NCBI GenBank assembly: GCA_018669475.1
Contig: JABHCC010000095.1
Location: 62,001 to 126,000 of the forward strand
Source: Bacteroidota bacterium
GTDB taxonomy: Bacteria > Bacteroidota > Bacteroidia > Bacteroidales > UBA12481
Length of the DNA stretch: 64,000 bases
Direction of reading: 5' to 3'
The notes beneath the pieces were generated by a model. That model did not search any database and was not told where the DNA came from. It worked only from the letters and a program-made list of their open reading frames with translations. Both the position numbers and the translations under genes were made by a program. Every line of letters starts with the position of its first letter. Position 1 is the first letter of the stretch. Below are positions 28,445 to 38,793 of the stretch, one piece after another.

Positions 28445-28449
28445 CTTAT

Positions 28450-30039
28450 ATGAGTAGAAAGAATATTTGGTTTCTTGCATTATTCTCAGCGATAGCCCTG
28501 ACTGCCCTGATTGTGGTTCAACTCGTTTGGATACGTGATGCAGTAGAAGTTCAGGAAAAACAGTTTGATCAACTCATATCACAAACGATGACCAAGATCA
28601 TCAATCAGCTTGAAGAATATGAAACCATCCGTTTTTTAGAAGAGGAGCTCGTGAACGATGGTTTTTCCAGTAATTCAGGCATCCCCGGCCCATTAGTAAA
28701 TGAAGAAACGGGTGTTAGAAGAAAAAGCTATGGACTTGGAATCGAAGACGACAGTATGTTCATTCTTGATAATGATTATCTCTACTCATCCAGGCTTCAA
28801 ATGGATCGTCTTGCAGGCGATGCAATGGTTTTCCTGCCGGATACTTCGCAGTACGATCTGGAAGGAAGTCTGAGTCATACTCGATCAATAATCTCCCAGT
28901 CTGACCTGATCGATAATTATGATCAATTGTACTCAAACAGAAGGGTATATGTCGAAAGAGTTTTTAACAAGATGGTAAAATATGATCAGAGTATTGAACA
29001 ACGACTTCCGAAATTAATGCTGGATACAGTTGTTTATGATCAGGTAAAGCAATTACAGTTGGGTTTAAATTATGAATATGGTGTTAAAACAGAGGCACCA
29101 GCTTACACACTCATGTCCCCCGGATTTAATCCTTCAACAGAGGAAAAGACCTATACAAGCTGGTTATATCCCGAGGATATGATTAAAACCCCGAACTTTC
29201 TGATATTATACTTCCCCGGACAGAAGAACTATATATTCAGATCAGTAAGTTTCCTGGCTGCAACTTCACTTTTCTTAACACTAATTTTACTAATTGTCTC
29301 TTTTATTGCTATATATGTGATTGTCAAACAAAAAAAGCTGTCTGAAATAAAAAATGATTTTGTCAGTAATATGACGCATGAGCTTAAAACCCCGATCTCA
29401 ACAATATCATTAGCCTCTCAAATGTTGTCGGATCCTAAGATTAAAACTGACACAAAAAACCTAACACATATTTCACATCTGATAAGTGAGGAAAGTAAAC
29501 GTCTGGGATTGCAGGTGGAAAAAGTATTACAGATGTCTATTTTTGATCAGGGAAAAATGAGCCTGAAGATTCAGACCATTGATCCTGACCAACTTATCCG
29601 ACAGGTTATTGATAAACTTGAATTACAGCTGAAGCAACGTGAAGCCAATGTAGTTCTTAATCTGGATGCTGGTGGTATTAGTTTACAAGGAGATAACCTT
29701 CATCTGACTAATGTAATCTTCAACTTAATGGATAATGCATTGAAGTATTCTATGCATAAACCTGAAATAGAAATTTACAGTAAAGCCGTTAAACGGGGGG
29801 TTAAGATTCGGATTATAGATAATGGAATAGGCATGAGTAAAGATGAACACAGGCGTGCATTCGAAAAATTTTACCGTGTTCCTACTGGTAATTTGCATAA
29901 TGTTAAAGGTTTCGGACTAGGTTTGAGTTATGTGAAAAAAGTCGTTGATGAACATGAGGGCCGGATAACAATATATAGTGAATTGAACAAAGGTTCCGAA
30001 TTTCAAGTATTTTTACCTTTTAAGTTGGAAAAACACTGA
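28450..30039 (+). CDS. Membrane sensor histidine kinase (RprX-like)
   Basis: 529 aa. TM1 at about 6-26 (LFSAIALTALIVVQLVW), a periplasmic sensor of about 240 residues, TM2 at about 270-295 (LFLTLILLIVSFIAIYVIV). The HisKA domain carries the phosphorylated His310 in MTHELKTP; the ATPase has NLMDNALKYS, DNGIGMS and GFGLGLSYVK. No HAMP or PAS domain seen. The response regulator follows 2 bp downstream. The large periplasmic domain and the divergent secreted acidic protein suggest an envelope or metal signal (inference). Confidence 0.93.
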   Translation: MSRKNIWFLALFSAIALTALIVVQLVWIRDAVEVQEKQFDQLISQTMTKIINQLEEYETIRFLEEELVNDGFSSNSGIPGPLVNEETGVRRKSYGLGIEDDSMFILDNDYLYSSRLQMDRLAGDAMVFLPDTSQYDLEGSLSHTRSIISQSDLIDNYDQLYSNRRVYVERVFNKMVKYDQSIEQRLPKLMLDTVVYDQVKQLQLGLNYEYGVKTEAPAYTLMSPGFNPSTEEKTYTSWLYPEDMIKTPNFLILYFPGQKNYIFRSVSFLAATSLFLTLILLIVSFIAIYVIVKQKKLSEIKNDFVSNMTHELKTPISTISLASQMLSDPKIKTDTKNLTHISHLISEESKRLGLQVEKVLQMSIFDQGKMSLKIQTIDPDQLIRQVIDKLELQLKQREANVVLNLDAGGISLQGDNLHLTNVIFNLMDNALKYSMHKPEIEIYSKAVKRGVKIRIIDNGIGMSKDEHRRAFEKFYRVPTGNLHNVKGFGLGLSYVKKVVDEHEGRITIYSELNKGSEFQVFLPFKLEKH

Positions 30040-30041
30040 AT

Positions 30042-30722
30042 ATGGAGAAAACGAGAGTTTTACTTGTCGAAGACGATATGAATCTGGGCAGCCTCCTCAA
30101 GGAGTATTTGATGGCCCGTGGATATGATGTTGACCTCCAAAAAAATGGAGCTAAAGGTCTGAATGCATTCAGGCGGGAGCACTTTGATATCTGCATTCTG
30201 GATGTTATGATGCCGGTAAAAGATGGATTCACACTGGCCAAAGATATTCGAATTATGGATAATGATGTTCCTATCATTTTTCTAACCGCAAAGTCGATGA
30301 AAACCGATATTCTGGAGGGTTTTAATATTGGAGCCGATGATTATATAACGAAACCTTTCAGCATGGAGGAGTTACTCATGCGAATTGAGGCAATTATTCG
30401 TCGTACGACAAAGACATCCACACAAGAAGTATATATCTTAGGCAATCTGACTTTTGACTCGAATAAGCAAATACTTTCTGGCAAGAAGACCAATACCAAG
30501 CTCACTACAAAAGAGTCTGATTTACTCAAATTATTATGTCAGCACAGCAATCAGATTTTAGAGAGAAACTACGCATTAAAGGCTATCTGGAAGGACGATA
30601 ATTACTTTAATGCCAGGAGCATGGATGTTTATATCACTAAATTAAGGAAACATCTTCAGGATGTAGAAGATGTTCAGATTATCAATGTTCATGGAAAGGG
30701 ATATAAGCTATTGAAAGAATAG
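30042..30722 (+). CDS. OmpR-family response regulator (RprY-like)
   Basis: 226 aa. Receiver domain with DD at 11-12, phosphoacceptor Asp54 in CILDVMMPVKDGF and the conserved Lys in YITKPFSMEE; C-terminal winged-helix DNA-binding domain (TTKESDLLKLLCQHSNQ, MDVYITKLRKHL). Two bp after its kinase gene. Convergent with lepA, only 9 bp apart. Confidence 0.95.
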   Translation: MEKTRVLLVEDDMNLGSLLKEYLMARGYDVDLQKNGAKGLNAFRREHFDICILDVMMPVKDGFTLAKDIRIMDNDVPIIFLTAKSMKTDILEGFNIGADDYITKPFSMEELLMRIEAIIRRTTKTSTQEVYILGNLTFDSNKQILSGKKTNTKLTTKESDLLKLLCQHSNQILERNYALKAIWKDDNYFNARSMDVYITKLRKHLQDVEDVQIINVHGKGYKLLKE

Positions 30723-30731
30723 CATACTAAG

Positions 30732-32519
30732 TTAATCCAGCTTCAGAACTGCCATAAAGGCATTTTGGGGAACCTCAACATTACCTACTTGTTTCATCTT
30801 TTTCTTACCTTTTTTCTGCTTTTCCAACAATTTTCTCTTTCGGGTAATATCCCCTCCATAGCATTTTGCTGTCACATCTTTTCTAAAGGCTTTGATGGTT
30901 TCTCTTGCAACAATTTTCCCTCCAATTGCTGCCTGAATGGCAATATCAAATTGTTGACGTGGGATGAGATCCTTAAGCTTAACACACATTCGTCTGCCGA
31001 AAGTATGGGCATTATCGAAGTGAATAAGGGTTGATAAGGCATCCACCATTTCACCGTTAAGAAGGATATCCAGACGTACCAATTTTGCAGGATTAAAGCT
31101 TGATTGGTGGTAGTCAAAAGAAGCATATCCTTTCGAAATAGATTTCAGTTTATCGTAAAAGTCAAATACAATTTCTGCCAGTGGCATTTCAAATGTAAGC
31201 TCTACCCTGTCGGTTGTAAGATAATGTTGAGAAATCAATTCCCCTCTTTTATCCATACAGAGCTTCATGATATGCCCTATATAATCGGGCTGAGTGATAA
31301 TCTGAGCAGTAATATATGGTTCTTCTATTCTTTCGATCAGTGTCACATCTGGCAATCCTGATGGATTATAAACTTGTTCAAGTGCACCTGCCTTTGTGTA
31401 TACATTGTATGATACGTTGGGAACTGTTGAAATAACATTCATTTCAAACTCCCGGTCAAGTCTTTCCTGAACAATTTCCATATGCAACATACCAAGAAAT
31501 CCACAGCGAAAACCAAATCCCAAAGCAGCTGATGATTCTGGCTCATATGTAAGAGAAGCATCATTAAGGACAAGTTTCTCAAGTGATGACCTGAGGTTTT
31601 CATAGTCATCGCTGTCTATTGGGTAAAGGCCGGCAAAAACCATCGGTTTGACATTCTCAAATCCAGCAATGGCAGAATCGCAGGCTCTGTCTACATGAGT
31701 AATGGTATCACCGACTTTAACTTCGGTAGAGGTTTTTATCCCTGAGATAATATATCCAACATCTCCTGTTTTCAAGACCTCTCTTGGTTCGAGCCCCAGA
31801 CGCAAGACACCAATCTCGTCGGCATGGTATTTCTTTTCTGTATTGAAAAACTTTACATGGTCACCTTTATGTATCTCACCACTCATTACCTTGAAATAAG
31901 CAATTACCCCCCGGTATGAATTGAATAATGAGTCAAAAATCAATCCCTGCAGTGGTGCTTCCGGATCTCCGCTTGGAGGAGGGACTTTTTCCACTACCCT
32001 CTTAAGTATAGAATCTACACCAAGGCCTGTTTTACCACTTGCTTCTATAATATCTTCAGGCTCACATCCTGTCAGGTCAGTAATCTGATCTCTGACTTCT
32101 TCAGGCATAGCATTATCCAGATCCATTTTATTCATCACCGGAATAATTTCCAGATCATGCTCCAGTGCCAGATACAGATTTGAAATCGTTTGTGCCTGAA
32201 TTCCCTGAGCGGCATCAATAATTAACAATGCTCCGTCACAGGCGGCAATAGATCTCGATACTTCATATGAGAAGTCTACATGACCAGGAGTATCAATAAG
32301 ATTTAGCTGATAAACCTCACCTTCATGCTTATAGCTCATTTGGATCGCATGACTCTTAATGGTTATCCCTCTTTCCCTCTCAAGATCCATATTATCAAGA
32401 ACCTGTTCCTGTAATTGTCTGCCCGACACCGTGTCCGTTATCTCAAGCATACGATCAGCCAGGGTACTTTTCCCGTGGTCAATATGCGCTATAATGCAAA
32501 AATTTCTAAAATGCTTCAT
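30732..32519 (-). CDS. lepA: Elongation factor 4 (LepA)
   Basis: Ribosome-bound GTPase that back-translocates or remodels stalled ribosomes. 595 aa from the ATG at 32519 ([19 protein letters not shown]), the normal start and size; an ATG eight codons upstream is less likely. GTPase motifs [17 protein letters not shown] and NKMDLDNA are present, as is the LepA C-terminal domain ([20 protein letters not shown]). A CAAAGATA (reverse TATCTTTG) at 32539-32546 may be its -7 element. Confidence 0.98.
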   Translation of the reverse strand: MKHFRNFCIIAHIDHGKSTLADRMLEITDTVSGRQLQEQVLDNMDLERERGITIKSHAIQMSYKHEGEVYQLNLIDTPGHVDFSYEVSRSIAACDGALLIIDAAQGIQAQTISNLYLALEHDLEIIPVMNKMDLDNAMPEEVRDQITDLTGCEPEDIIEASGKTGLGVDSILKRVVEKVPPPSGDPEAPLQGLIFDSLFNSYRGVIAYFKVMSGEIHKGDHVKFFNTEKKYHADEIGVLRLGLEPREVLKTGDVGYIISGIKTSTEVKVGDTITHVDRACDSAIAGFENVKPMVFAGLYPIDSDDYENLRSSLEKLVLNDASLTYEPESSAALGFGFRCGFLGMLHMEIVQERLDREFEMNVISTVPNVSYNVYTKAGALEQVYNPSGLPDVTLIERIEEPYITAQIITQPDYIGHIMKLCMDKRGELISQHYLTTDRVELTFEMPLAEIVFDFYDKLKSISKGYASFDYHQSSFNPAKLVRLDILLNGEMVDALSTLIHFDNAHTFGRRMCVKLKDLIPRQQFDIAIQAAIGGKIVARETIKAFRKDVTAKCYGGDITRKRKLLEKQKKGKKKMKQVGNVEVPQNAFMAVLKLD

Positions 32520-32578
32520 ACTCTCTCCTGAAATCAGCCGCAAAGATAGTAAAAGTCATCGGTCTTCATCTTCAGATC

Positions 32579-33019
32579 TCAGTCTTCAGACTTACTTTTC
32601 ACTGCTATTCCGGATATTTCAACAATAGCATTCAATGGCAGGCGACCAATCTGTACTGCTGCTCTGGCAGGAAACTTTTTGTTTGGGAAAAATTTGGCAT
32701 AGACTTTATTAATGGCTCCATAATTATCCATATCTGTCATATAGATATTGACCATTACCAGATCTTCATGAGTCATGCCATGTTTCTTAAGTAATACACC
32801 CAGATTTTTCATGCACTGCTCTGTCGCCTTTTTGATGTCATCCTTAATCATCACGCCTGTTTCAGGAACAATTGGAATCTGGCCTGACAGGTAAAGAGTC
32901 CCATTCACCATAACCGAGGGTGAATATGGTGCTACTGGTTTTGGTGCTGCTTCATCCTGTGCTTTCACTGTAAAGGCTACAAAAAGCAAAAACAAGAAAC
33001 TAAGTATATTCGTTTTCAT
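32579..33019 (-). CDS. RidA-family protein with signal peptide
   Basis: RidA proteins deaminate reactive enamine/imine intermediates; the catalytic arginine is in AVQIGRLPLNAIVEI-type sequence, here FPARAAVQIGRLPLNA. The RidA fold is complete (GTLYLSGQIPIVPETG, VNIYMTDMDNYGAINKVY). From the ATG at 33019 a signal peptide (NILSFLFLLFVAFTVKAQ) precedes it, so the 146-residue protein is predicted to be periplasmic rather than cytoplasmic. Starts 11 bp after the upstream T9SS gene. Confidence 0.9.
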   Translation of the reverse strand: MKTNILSFLFLLFVAFTVKAQDEAAPKPVAPYSPSVMVNGTLYLSGQIPIVPETGVMIKDDIKKATEQCMKNLGVLLKKHGMTHEDLVMVNIYMTDMDNYGAINKVYAKFFPNKKFPARAAVQIGRLPLNAIVEISGIAVKSKSED

Positions 33020-33029
33020 TGTACTTGGG

Positions 33030-34349
33030 TTAGTGGATTTGTACCATCTCATTATACAGATATCTTCCATTGGTATCCTGAATATGAAGAATATAAACTC
33101 CAGCTGGAAGTTGATTTACCGGAATATTTATTTGCTGCGTGCCAGTTCTAATGCTATACGATTCAGTGAATGATCTTTGACCTGTCATATTAAGAATACT
33201 AACATTCACTTTTTTCTCTCCTCCCGGATTATTGGCTTTAATAAAAAGCATTTCATTTGCAGGATTTGGGAAGGAATTAATATTAAGGCTTTCTTCACTT
33301 GTAATTAAAACTCCTGCACTATGAAAATTACTGAACACTTCTTTCAAAGTATTTTTCCAATCATCAGTTTGATTCACATTCTGATAGGCTGCTTCTGAAG
33401 AAGTGAACAACTGGGAAATTCTTTGGATAAGATTTGTACCATCGTAGATCAGCAGATAGCGATTACCCATATAAGGCTCCCAGCCACCAGTGTAGAATTC
33501 CAAAAGGTAGAGTATTTGGTTACCATGAATATCATATTCATAACTAGATCGTCCGCTGGGCACCCATTCATTATTAGCATTGGAATAAGTTGTCAGATAA
33601 TAGGAATTATATTCGCCTGTTGTTTCAATCATCTTAGAAGTTTGGGTCCAGGATCCATTAATATAGTTGTAACCTAATTGCTCGATACTACCATCACCAT
33701 AGGTATACTCAACCTTCAAATTAAGAACCCACTGACCACTGTTCCATACTTCCATTATGAAAGTGCTGGCTTTATCTGATCCTTCAGGATAGGTATAAAC
33801 ATATCTTTGCATGTTTACCCATTCCAGGCCTGGTCTTTTTACGGAAATGATCATCTCAACAGTCAGCCCACCCTCCTTTTGAACAGTATAGGCCATTCCA
33901 TCCTGGAGCACCCAAACACCATCAATCCAGGTATCGAAAGTATAGCCCAGGTAATCGCCATCTTCATTCATACTATCAATAGTACGTGTTTGATTTTGCC
34001 ATTGCATATCAATCCATGTTTGAGTGATAGTCTGAGTTAGCCAACCCTGGTCGTTGTATGAAAATAATTGGCGGGTTTTTCCACTGGAATCATTTCGTTC
34101 TATCTGAGTTGGTAATCCTTCAATAGAATATTCAGTATCTTCTGTGGCATACGGCATCCAGGCATCCGCCCAAAAGGCCTCCTCCATATGTTGGGGAAAA
34201 CTTCCGAGAACACCTGCTTTGAGGCCTGAAGAATTTTCATGATTATCATGGGCTAAGTTTACCGGATTCTTCAAATCCTGTGCATTAAGTGACATGCTTA
34301 AAAAACACATAAAACACGCACATGCAACAAGAGCTTTTTTAATCATCAT
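33030..34349 (-). CDS. Secreted protein with T9SS type A sorting domain
   Basis: 439 aa. Signal peptide (ALVACACFMCFLSMSLNAQ), then a repeat region of beta-rich YD-like segments (SYNDQGWLTQT, YEYDIHGNQILYLLEF). The C-terminal domain of about 80 residues is typical of T9SS cargo: INSFPNPANEMLFIK, VSILNMTGQ and LPAGVYILHIQDTNGR. Start is one of two adjacent ATGs. Likely exported to the cell surface by the system that includes SprA. Confidence 0.88.
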   Translation of the reverse strand: MMIKKALVACACFMCFLSMSLNAQDLKNPVNLAHDNHENSSGLKAGVLGSFPQHMEEAFWADAWMPYATEDTEYSIEGLPTQIERNDSSGKTRQLFSYNDQGWLTQTITQTWIDMQWQNQTRTIDSMNEDGDYLGYTFDTWIDGVWVLQDGMAYTVQKEGGLTVEMIISVKRPGLEWVNMQRYVYTYPEGSDKASTFIMEVWNSGQWVLNLKVEYTYGDGSIEQLGYNYINGSWTQTSKMIETTGEYNSYYLTTYSNANNEWVPSGRSSYEYDIHGNQILYLLEFYTGGWEPYMGNRYLLIYDGTNLIQRISQLFTSSEAAYQNVNQTDDWKNTLKEVFSNFHSAGVLITSEESLNINSFPNPANEMLFIKANNPGGEKKVNVSILNMTGQRSFTESYSIRTGTQQINIPVNQLPAGVYILHIQDTNGRYLYNEMVQIH

Positions 34350-34378
34350 ATACTATTTTTAAGGTATTATAAAGGTAC

Positions 34379-34418
34379 AAAAAAAGGATCCCCGAAAATA
34401 TATCGAGAATCCTTTTTT
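34379..34418 (-). terminator. Rho-independent terminator after groEL
   Basis: A-rich/T-rich stem AAAAAAGGAT / ATCCTTTTTT with an inner CGA/TCG pair; on the minus strand a T-run follows. 23 bp past the groEL stop. Confidence 0.7.
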
Positions 34419-34440
34419 GTGGTAGAATATTTATTCAATA

Positions 34441-36102
<1,662 letters not shown>

Positions 36103-36116
36103 TTATAGAATTATAA

Positions 36117-36395
36117 TTAAATAACTGCGAGAATGTCAGACTGACGCATAATCAGGTAATCCTGGTCTTCAAACTGCAGCTCAGTTCCGGAATATTTTCC
36201 ATAAAGTACAGTGTCACCAGCCTTAACTTCCATCTCAACATCTTTAGTTCCCGAGCCAACGGCAACTACTTTTCCTTTTTGAGGTTTTTCCTGGGCCGAA
36301 TCAGGAATAAAAATTCCACCAGTAGTTTTTACTTCAGCCTCCTGAGGTTCTACTAATACCCTGTCTCCTAAAGGTTTTACATTAATCGTAGCCAT
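36117..36395 (-). CDS. groES: Co-chaperonin GroES (10 kDa)
   Basis: 92 aa lid of the GroEL chamber: [12 protein letters not shown] at the N-terminus, a mobile loop with [16 protein letters not shown] and [13 protein letters not shown]. First gene of the groESL operon. No CIRCE element was found in the roughly 150 bp upstream. Confidence 0.98.
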   Translation of the reverse strand: MATINVKPLGDRVLVEPQEAEVKTTGGIFIPDSAQEKPQKGKVVAVGSGTKDVEMEVKAGDTVLYGKYSGTELQFEDQDYLIMRQSDILAVI

Positions 36396-36542
36396 TTTAC
36401 AATATTGTTTATTAGGTTTGAATTATTACGAATTATCTATTTCGAGTTTATCTTGTCATAATCTGTGCCAAACAGCAAGTTTCTGGTTTTTGGCTCTCAC
36501 AAAGGACAATTTTTCACCCCGTACTGCGTTTTTGACAGGGTT

Positions 36543-36575
36543 AAAAAAAAACCGTTGGCAAATCCCAACGGTTTT
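36543..36575 (-). terminator. Rho-independent terminator after secG
   Basis: Stem AACCGTTGG / CCAACGGTT, loop of six; on the minus strand followed by nine T's. Separates the secG unit from groESL. Confidence 0.9.
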
Positions 36576-36622
36576 AAATAATATTCTTAACAAGCAATCA
36601 GTCCAAAAACCTTAATCCGGGT

Positions 36623-36982
36623 TTATTCCTGGCCGCCAGTTCCATCAGGTCCTGCTGTAGGATTCTGAGGAAGGCTGCTTGGAAATTCGGGGATTTGAGA
36701 AGGATCAACAGCATTTCTGATTTGCTCTTCAATGGCAGATCGATTACCAACCTCTACATCCCGGGGAATTGTCATACTGGCAACTAAACTCAACACCAAC
36801 AGCGCAATCGCTAAAATCCATGTTGATTTTTCCAGAAAGTCGGTAGTCTTACGAACACCCATCATCTGGTTTGATGAAGAAAAGTTTGAGGCAAGTCCAC
36901 CACCTTTTGAGTTCTGAACTAAAACTATCAGGGTGAGAAGAACACCAACAACAACTATAAAGACTGAAACAAAGACATACAT
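36623..36982 (-). CDS. secG: Preprotein translocase subunit SecG
   Basis: 119 aa: first TM (VSVFIVVVGVLLTLIVLVQ), the diagnostic NSKGGGLASNF loop, second TM (ILAIALLVLSLVASM) and a Pro-rich C-terminal tail longer than in E. coli SecG. Auxiliary subunit of the SecYEG channel. Ends an operon of a sigma-54 activator, lptE, a TPR protein and secG. Confidence 0.96.
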   Translation of the reverse strand: MYVFVSVFIVVVGVLLTLIVLVQNSKGGGLASNFSSSNQMMGVRKTTDFLEKSTWILAIALLVLSLVASMTIPRDVEVGNRSAIEEQIRNAVDPSQIPEFPSSLPQNPTAGPDGTGGQE

Positions 36983-36990
36983 GGTGTGAG

Positions 36991-38271
36991 CTATTGATTA
37001 TTAATTAATTCCTTGATTTTTTCAATTTGAGATGCAAAGTAAATACTTTTTTCGGGATATTTCAAACTTAATTTCTCGTAAGCCTGTATAGCTTTGTAAT
37101 AATAGCCCTGACGAACATATATTTCCGCAAGTGTCTCTGTCATAAATGACTCATCATCCATTAAGCTTTCCAGAGAAACATCGCTCCCTGTTGATACTGA
37201 TCCTTCACTGGCCCGTGGCATTTTGGGATCTTTTTGCATAAAGGCATCCAGCAAATCCTGCCCTTTTCGTGGAACTGTAACAGATTCAGGCTTAGGGGAT
37301 TTTGGTGAAGTATCTGGAATATCGGGCTTTTCAATAACATCTTCTTGCTGAGTGAAGGCCTGTGGAGGATGCGGCTTTACTTTGTGTTGCAAAGGATCAA
37401 CCTTCAGAAATTGCTGAATCAGATCAAAAGATGTAATGTGCTGTACTGGTTGGGATTCTTCTTCAAGTCCACCCTCTTCAGACATCCGAGGTGTGCGGTT
37501 TTCAAATTCAAATTCCAGCAAATCAGCATTTCCTCCGGCAGGAAAATCAAATAGCAAGAGGTCAATATCGGCTATCGGAACAAATTTTTCCAGTTGATTT
37601 AAATAATTTGACTTGCTGTACATCTTTTGCTGTCCTGATTTATCAGGTTCAGATGGCAATGACTCTTCTTTTGGCTCGTCGAGAAGTTCAAAAATCTTTT
37701 CTTGCTCCTGTTTTTCAGGCTCATCAAATACTGACAGCTTTTCAGCTTCCTTTTCCTCCGTCATCTCCTGTTCAACTGGAACAGGTTCAGGTACTAGCTC
37801 ATCTTGCTCTGCAAGCGGTTCAGATATTTGATCAACACTCTCAGAAACCGGTTCATTAGTTTGCTCCGGAGTTTCAGGTGCTTGCTCAATTGTGGGCTGT
37901 GTTGATTCAGAAACAGCATCCATCCTCATCCGAATCTCATCAAGCTCCCTACGTATATCTGCCTCATCAGGTAAAACGCTAACTTCAACAGTCGGTTCAT
38001 CAATGGAAACAAATGTATCACTGTCCTGACGCTTTCGGGCGGGCAAGTTGAGTAAGTCATACAGAACCTTACGATTACTCATATAAGCAGCAGTAAGCTT
38101 TAGTTGCTTATTAAAACGGATATTCTCCTGATTCTGAAGGTTTTTCAGATACAGTAACTGTCCTGACTGAAAATAGGGGTACTCGCTGATCAATTCCTCC
38201 AAATGCTTAAGTGAAGTAAGATCCAGATTTTCAGGATGACGCAAATATGTATTGAAGGTTTCGCGATTCAT
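36991..38271 (-). CDS. TPR protein with long acidic linker, unknown
   Basis: 426 aa, no signal peptide. N-terminal helical domain (1-100, LEELISEYPYFQSGQLLYLK), then about 230 residues rich in Glu, Pro and Gln (probably unstructured), then a C-terminal TPR (ETLAEIYVRQGYYYKAIQAY). Found between lptE and secG with gaps of 6 and 8 bp, so it is probably a conserved partner in this operon. No known function. Confidence 0.75.
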   Translation of the reverse strand: MNRETFNTYLRHPENLDLTSLKHLEELISEYPYFQSGQLLYLKNLQNQENIRFNKQLKLTAAYMSNRKVLYDLLNLPARKRQDSDTFVSIDEPTVEVSVLPDEADIRRELDEIRMRMDAVSESTQPTIEQAPETPEQTNEPVSESVDQISEPLAEQDELVPEPVPVEQEMTEEKEAEKLSVFDEPEKQEQEKIFELLDEPKEESLPSEPDKSGQQKMYSKSNYLNQLEKFVPIADIDLLLFDFPAGGNADLLEFEFENRTPRMSEEGGLEEESQPVQHITSFDLIQQFLKVDPLQHKVKPHPPQAFTQQEDVIEKPDIPDTSPKSPKPESVTVPRKGQDLLDAFMQKDPKMPRASEGSVSTGSDVSLESLMDDESFMTETLAEIYVRQGYYYKAIQAYEKLSLKYPEKSIYFASQIEKIKELINNQ

Positions 38272-38277
38272 AAAATA

Positions 38278-38793
38278 TTACCAGTTCACAACGGCTTTAT
38301 TAAAAATATCCTCTATGATGTTCTCCAGAATCTCAGGAACCAGCTCTCCCTCAACAGCATCCAGACTATTCTGACTATCATAGTCAGCATAATGCCTGAA
38401 TGTATATTCAAAACTCTTAGATGGATCGACTTCATTAATAAAGTTGACCTTTATTCTTATAGTAAATCTGTTTAATGCTGCAGTTTCATCTCCTGTAATT
38501 GCTGCCGGATCAGTTGAATACCCCACGATCTCCCCTTCAAAATTCAAATCTCCGCCATCTGTTACCATTTCAAGAGAGGTTTGAGATATGAATTTATCTT
38601 TCAGAGCTTCAGTAAATTCCTGACTCAAAGTAGGGTTCACAATATCAGCCCTGTTTTGAAAATACTGAACTGAAATAGTCTTCTCTGTAGTTAAAGATGC
38701 TCCAGTCATAGAGTACCTGACTTTACAAGCGGATATCAGGCACAAACTCAACACCAGCACCACAACAAGATATTTTTTGCTTCTATTATTCAA
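38278..38793 (-). CDS. lptE: LptE-like LPS-assembly lipoprotein
   Basis: Predicted outer-membrane lipoprotein plugging the LPS translocon LptD. About 171 aa if it starts at the TTG at 38793, which gives a proper lipoprotein signal (KKYLVVVLVLSLCLISAC); the in-frame ATG at 38871 would put 26 extra residues before it and lies deep inside the upstream gene. The mature part starts KVRYSMTGASLTTEKTISVQ, typical of the Bacteroidota LptE group. The TTG overlaps the upstream stop by 8 bp, suggesting translational coupling. Confidence 0.85.
   Translation of the reverse strand: MNNRSKKYLVVVLVLSLCLISACKVRYSMTGASLTTEKTISVQYFQNRADIVNPTLSQEFTEALKDKFISQTSLEMVTDGGDLNFEGEIVGYSTDPAAITGDETAALNRFTIRIKVNFINEVDPSKSFEYTFRHYADYDSQNSLDAVEGELVPEILENIIEDIFNKAVVNW

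Noticed and set aside
36455-36472. Sigma-54-like site before groES (minus strand TTGGCACAGATTATGAC)
   Set aside because: The -24 TTGGCAC half fits but the -12 GC dinucleotide is missing (GA instead), so the match is not convincing.
36396-36540. CIRCE heat-shock operator upstream of groES
   Set aside because: No TTAGCACTC-N9-GAGTGCTAA or near match found on either strand.
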